A stretch of 64,000 nt of DNA from Nautilus pompilius. Taxonomy: Eukaryota; Mollusca; Cephalopoda; Nautilida; Nautilidae. The translations under genes and the position numbers were made by a program. The notes under the pieces are model-generated. The model was not told the DNA's origin. It saw nothing but the letters and a program-made list of their open reading frames with translations, and did no database searches. Shown here piece by piece: positions 61,894 through 64,000 of the stretch. Positions within the stretch are counted from its first letter, which is position 1; the number at the start of each line of letters is the position of its first letter. Location: contig JACATO010000624.1 in the NCBI GenBank assembly GCA_018389105.1, forward strand, positions 1,364,001 to 1,428,000. The letters are read 5' to 3'.

Positions 61894-63290
61894 CGTAGGT
61901 CAACGCATATTGGAATAAATATCGGAAATGCTTCCTTACTGAAATCTGAAAGACAGATTATTACGATACCATTACTGTGATGTCATACTCGCATCAATTA
62001 TTTTCACATCTGAAAAGTTGTACGTTTCAAAAGAAGGTCATAGCTATTTTTGTACTTAAAGGAAGACCAGGAAATCGTTTGCTCCAAAGAACAATTTGTG
62101 ATAATAACGTACGCAGCGATTGAAAAACAAGACTAGCGGGAAAGTTTATTGGAATCTGATTGATTAACCCAAGACGATTCCTTTCATTTTAAGATCATTT
62201 ATTTCCTCAAAGTTCACTTTGAACGTGTCATTAATTACCCATCGGAACCTATTATTAAATGAAATATCTACACATTTAGATATGTTCTCATCAGACCTTT
62301 ATTCCGAGATAATAAAAAATGAACCAAACTTAATTCACATGTGGAACTCTTTTAGTCACCACATTGGGTAACCGGCTTCCCGCGCCAGCCAATAATTTGG
62401 TTTATGACTGTCGGTTATGCTTCAATAGAAAACGAAGTTTAAATGACGTTATTTATCCAATTGATGAGGATATCATCTCTTCATTTAAATATTATATTTA
62501 TTTATACTCTATGATATGACAATGTCGTCAACTATTAAAATAACATTTCATCAGCAAAAGGAATCAATAGGTCTGTATTTATTGTACCTGGCGCTAACGA
62601 TGCTAAAACGATATAACAAACTTTTTTTATCGTATCAGTCTTCATTTGAACTGCTGAAAATGAGATATACACAAATAAAATTGATGAAAAATTCCGACTA
62701 CCTTCACCTGCGGATTCTTGTATAATTCCCTTTTATCTTAAAGAGTCTCACATCATCTCTAATCAATCATTTCCTAACCGATTCCTTCAATAAATAGAAT
62801 ATCTTCAAAAGAAAATATTTTCGAAAATGCGGTAACCTTTCGTGTGTAATTTATGATTATACTTATTGTCAGATACTTCCAATCATGGTTATATTTTTGA
62901 CGTACTATTGGTTATATAAATGAGATGCACGATTACCAGACGAACATAGAAATTACTCTAGAATGTGACATCACAACAGATTGTGTCTGTTTTCATTTAA
63001 AGACTACTCTATTGATTAATAAATGTGCCGAGGATGTAAGATGATTAATTCGACTATAAAGACATGGAAATTAATAGCAGCAACAAATAAGATTCTACAT
63101 TCATTAGAAGAAAGCAGAAAATTATTCCGATAAATAAAAAAATGAAATCGAAACAAAGATTCAATATGATTAAATTTACGGTTTAAAGAAGGTATAAGCC
63201 AACTTTTAAGTAAGAATGGCCGAATAGCTCAGTTGGGAGAGCGTTAGACTGAAAATCTAATGGTCCCTGGTTCGATCCCGGGTTTCGGCA
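61894..63290 (+). repeat. Tandem unit 2 (~1.4 kb) ending in tRNA-Phe
   Basis: 1397 bp; starts 'cgtaggtcaacgcatattgg' directly after the first tRNA. Nearly identical to unit 1 beyond its beginning and to the visible part of unit 3. Confidence 0.95.
63219..63290 (+). tRNA. tRNA-Phe (GAA), second copy with acceptor-stem deletion
   Basis: Same gene one repeat unit (1398 bp) downstream, but 72 bases long: one A is missing from the 5' acceptor strand (GCCGAA then TAGCTC), so the seventh acceptor pair is lost. The anticodon loop is CTGAAAA, giving A37 instead of the G37 normal for eukaryotic tRNA-Phe, and base 44 is T. A and B boxes remain intact. It may be transcribed but is probably a weak or non-functional copy. 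Confidence 0.8.
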
Positions 63291-64000
63291 CGTAGGTCAA
63301 CGCATATTGGAATAAATATCGGAAATGCTTCCTTACTGAAATCTGAAAGACAGATTATTACGATACCATTACTGTGATGTCATACTCGCATCAATTATTT
63401 TCACATCTGAAAAGTTGTACGTTTCAAAAGAAGGTCATAGCTATTTTTGTACTTAAAGGAAGACCAGGAAATCGTTTGCTCCAAAGAACAATTTGTGATA
63501 ATAACGTACGCAGCGATTGAAAAACAAGACTAGCGGGAAAGTTTATTGGAATCTGATTGATTAACCCAAGACGATTCCTTTCATTTTAAGATCATTTATT
63601 TCCTCAAAGTTCACTTTGAACGTGTCATTAATTACCCATCGGAACCTATTATTAAATGAAATATCTACACATTTAGATATGTTCTCATCAGACCTTTATT
63701 CCGAGATAATAAAAAATGAATCAACGTAATTCACATGTGGAAATCTTTTAGTCACCACATTGGGTAACCGGCTTCCCGCGCCAGCCAATAATTTGGTTTA
63801 TGACTGTCGGTTATGCTTCAATAGAAAACGAAGTTTAAATGACGTTATTTATCCAATTGATGAGGATATCATCTGTTTATTTAAATATTATATTTATTCA
63901 TATTCTAAGATATGACAATGTCGTCAACTATTAAAATAACATTTCACACAAAAAGGAATCAATAGGTCTGTATTTATTGTACCTGGCGCTAACAATGCTA
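63291..64000 (+). repeat. Tandem unit 3, cut by the window end
   Basis: Begins with the same 'cgtaggtcaacgcatattgg' and follows unit 2 to the end of the window. A further tRNA-Phe copy would be expected at about position 64620, outside the window. Confidence 0.92.

Overview
This is a eukaryotic nuclear window. It is AT-rich, with long introns that have GT/AG borders, several classes of decayed transposon, tRNA-derived SINEs and (TG)n microsatellites. The protein similarities and the frequent 'GGAGATAACTC'-like motifs suggest a marine invertebrate, most likely a mollusc; that assignment is inference.

The main content is a pair of arsenite methyltransferase (AS3MT) genes arranged tail to tail. 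Copy A (+, 15026-24179) and copy B (-, 37197-55476) each reconstruct to nine coding exons. Exons 2-7 have identical lengths in both copies (151, 137, 70, 82, 132 and 140 nt) and the same phases, so they are inverted duplicates. Copy B keeps all four arsenic-binding cysteine positions known from the mammalian enzyme. Copy A has glycine at the position of human Cys206 and also has a possible alternative, basic N-terminal extension. Copy A introns hold little recognisable transposon sequence. Copy B introns hold a Tigger element, Tc1 and mariner relics, a jockey/I-type LINE fragment and SINEs.

Layout: 1-14.9 kb is mostly non-coding, with a Tc1 relic (about 2.75-3.6 kb), a complete hAT insertion with perfect 8-bp target duplications (6705-8845) and a SINE (11.2-11.55 kb). 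AS3MT-A spans 15-24.2 kb. Next come two Tc1 relics (25-26.5 kb), a cluster of CRE-like sites (28.05-28.15 kb), a minisatellite carrying TGACRTCA motifs (29.0-29.25 kb) and a second hAT relic (32.9-34.5 kb). AS3MT-B spans 37.2-55.5 kb, with a nearly intact Tigger/pogo transposon (38574-40993) that has exact TA target duplications and a transposase interrupted by one stop codon. The right end (60.4-64 kb) is a tandem array of a ~1.4 kb unit. Each complete unit ends in a tRNA-Phe(GAA) gene: one canonical, one with a damaged acceptor stem, and before them a decayed remnant.

I found no CRISPR array, operon or prokaryotic feature. Most short open frames outside the listed genes look like chance. 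The most unusual items are the divergent cysteine set of the AS3MT pair, the tRNA-bearing tandem array, the one-stop Tigger element with a nested hairpin, and the perfectly bounded hAT insertion.
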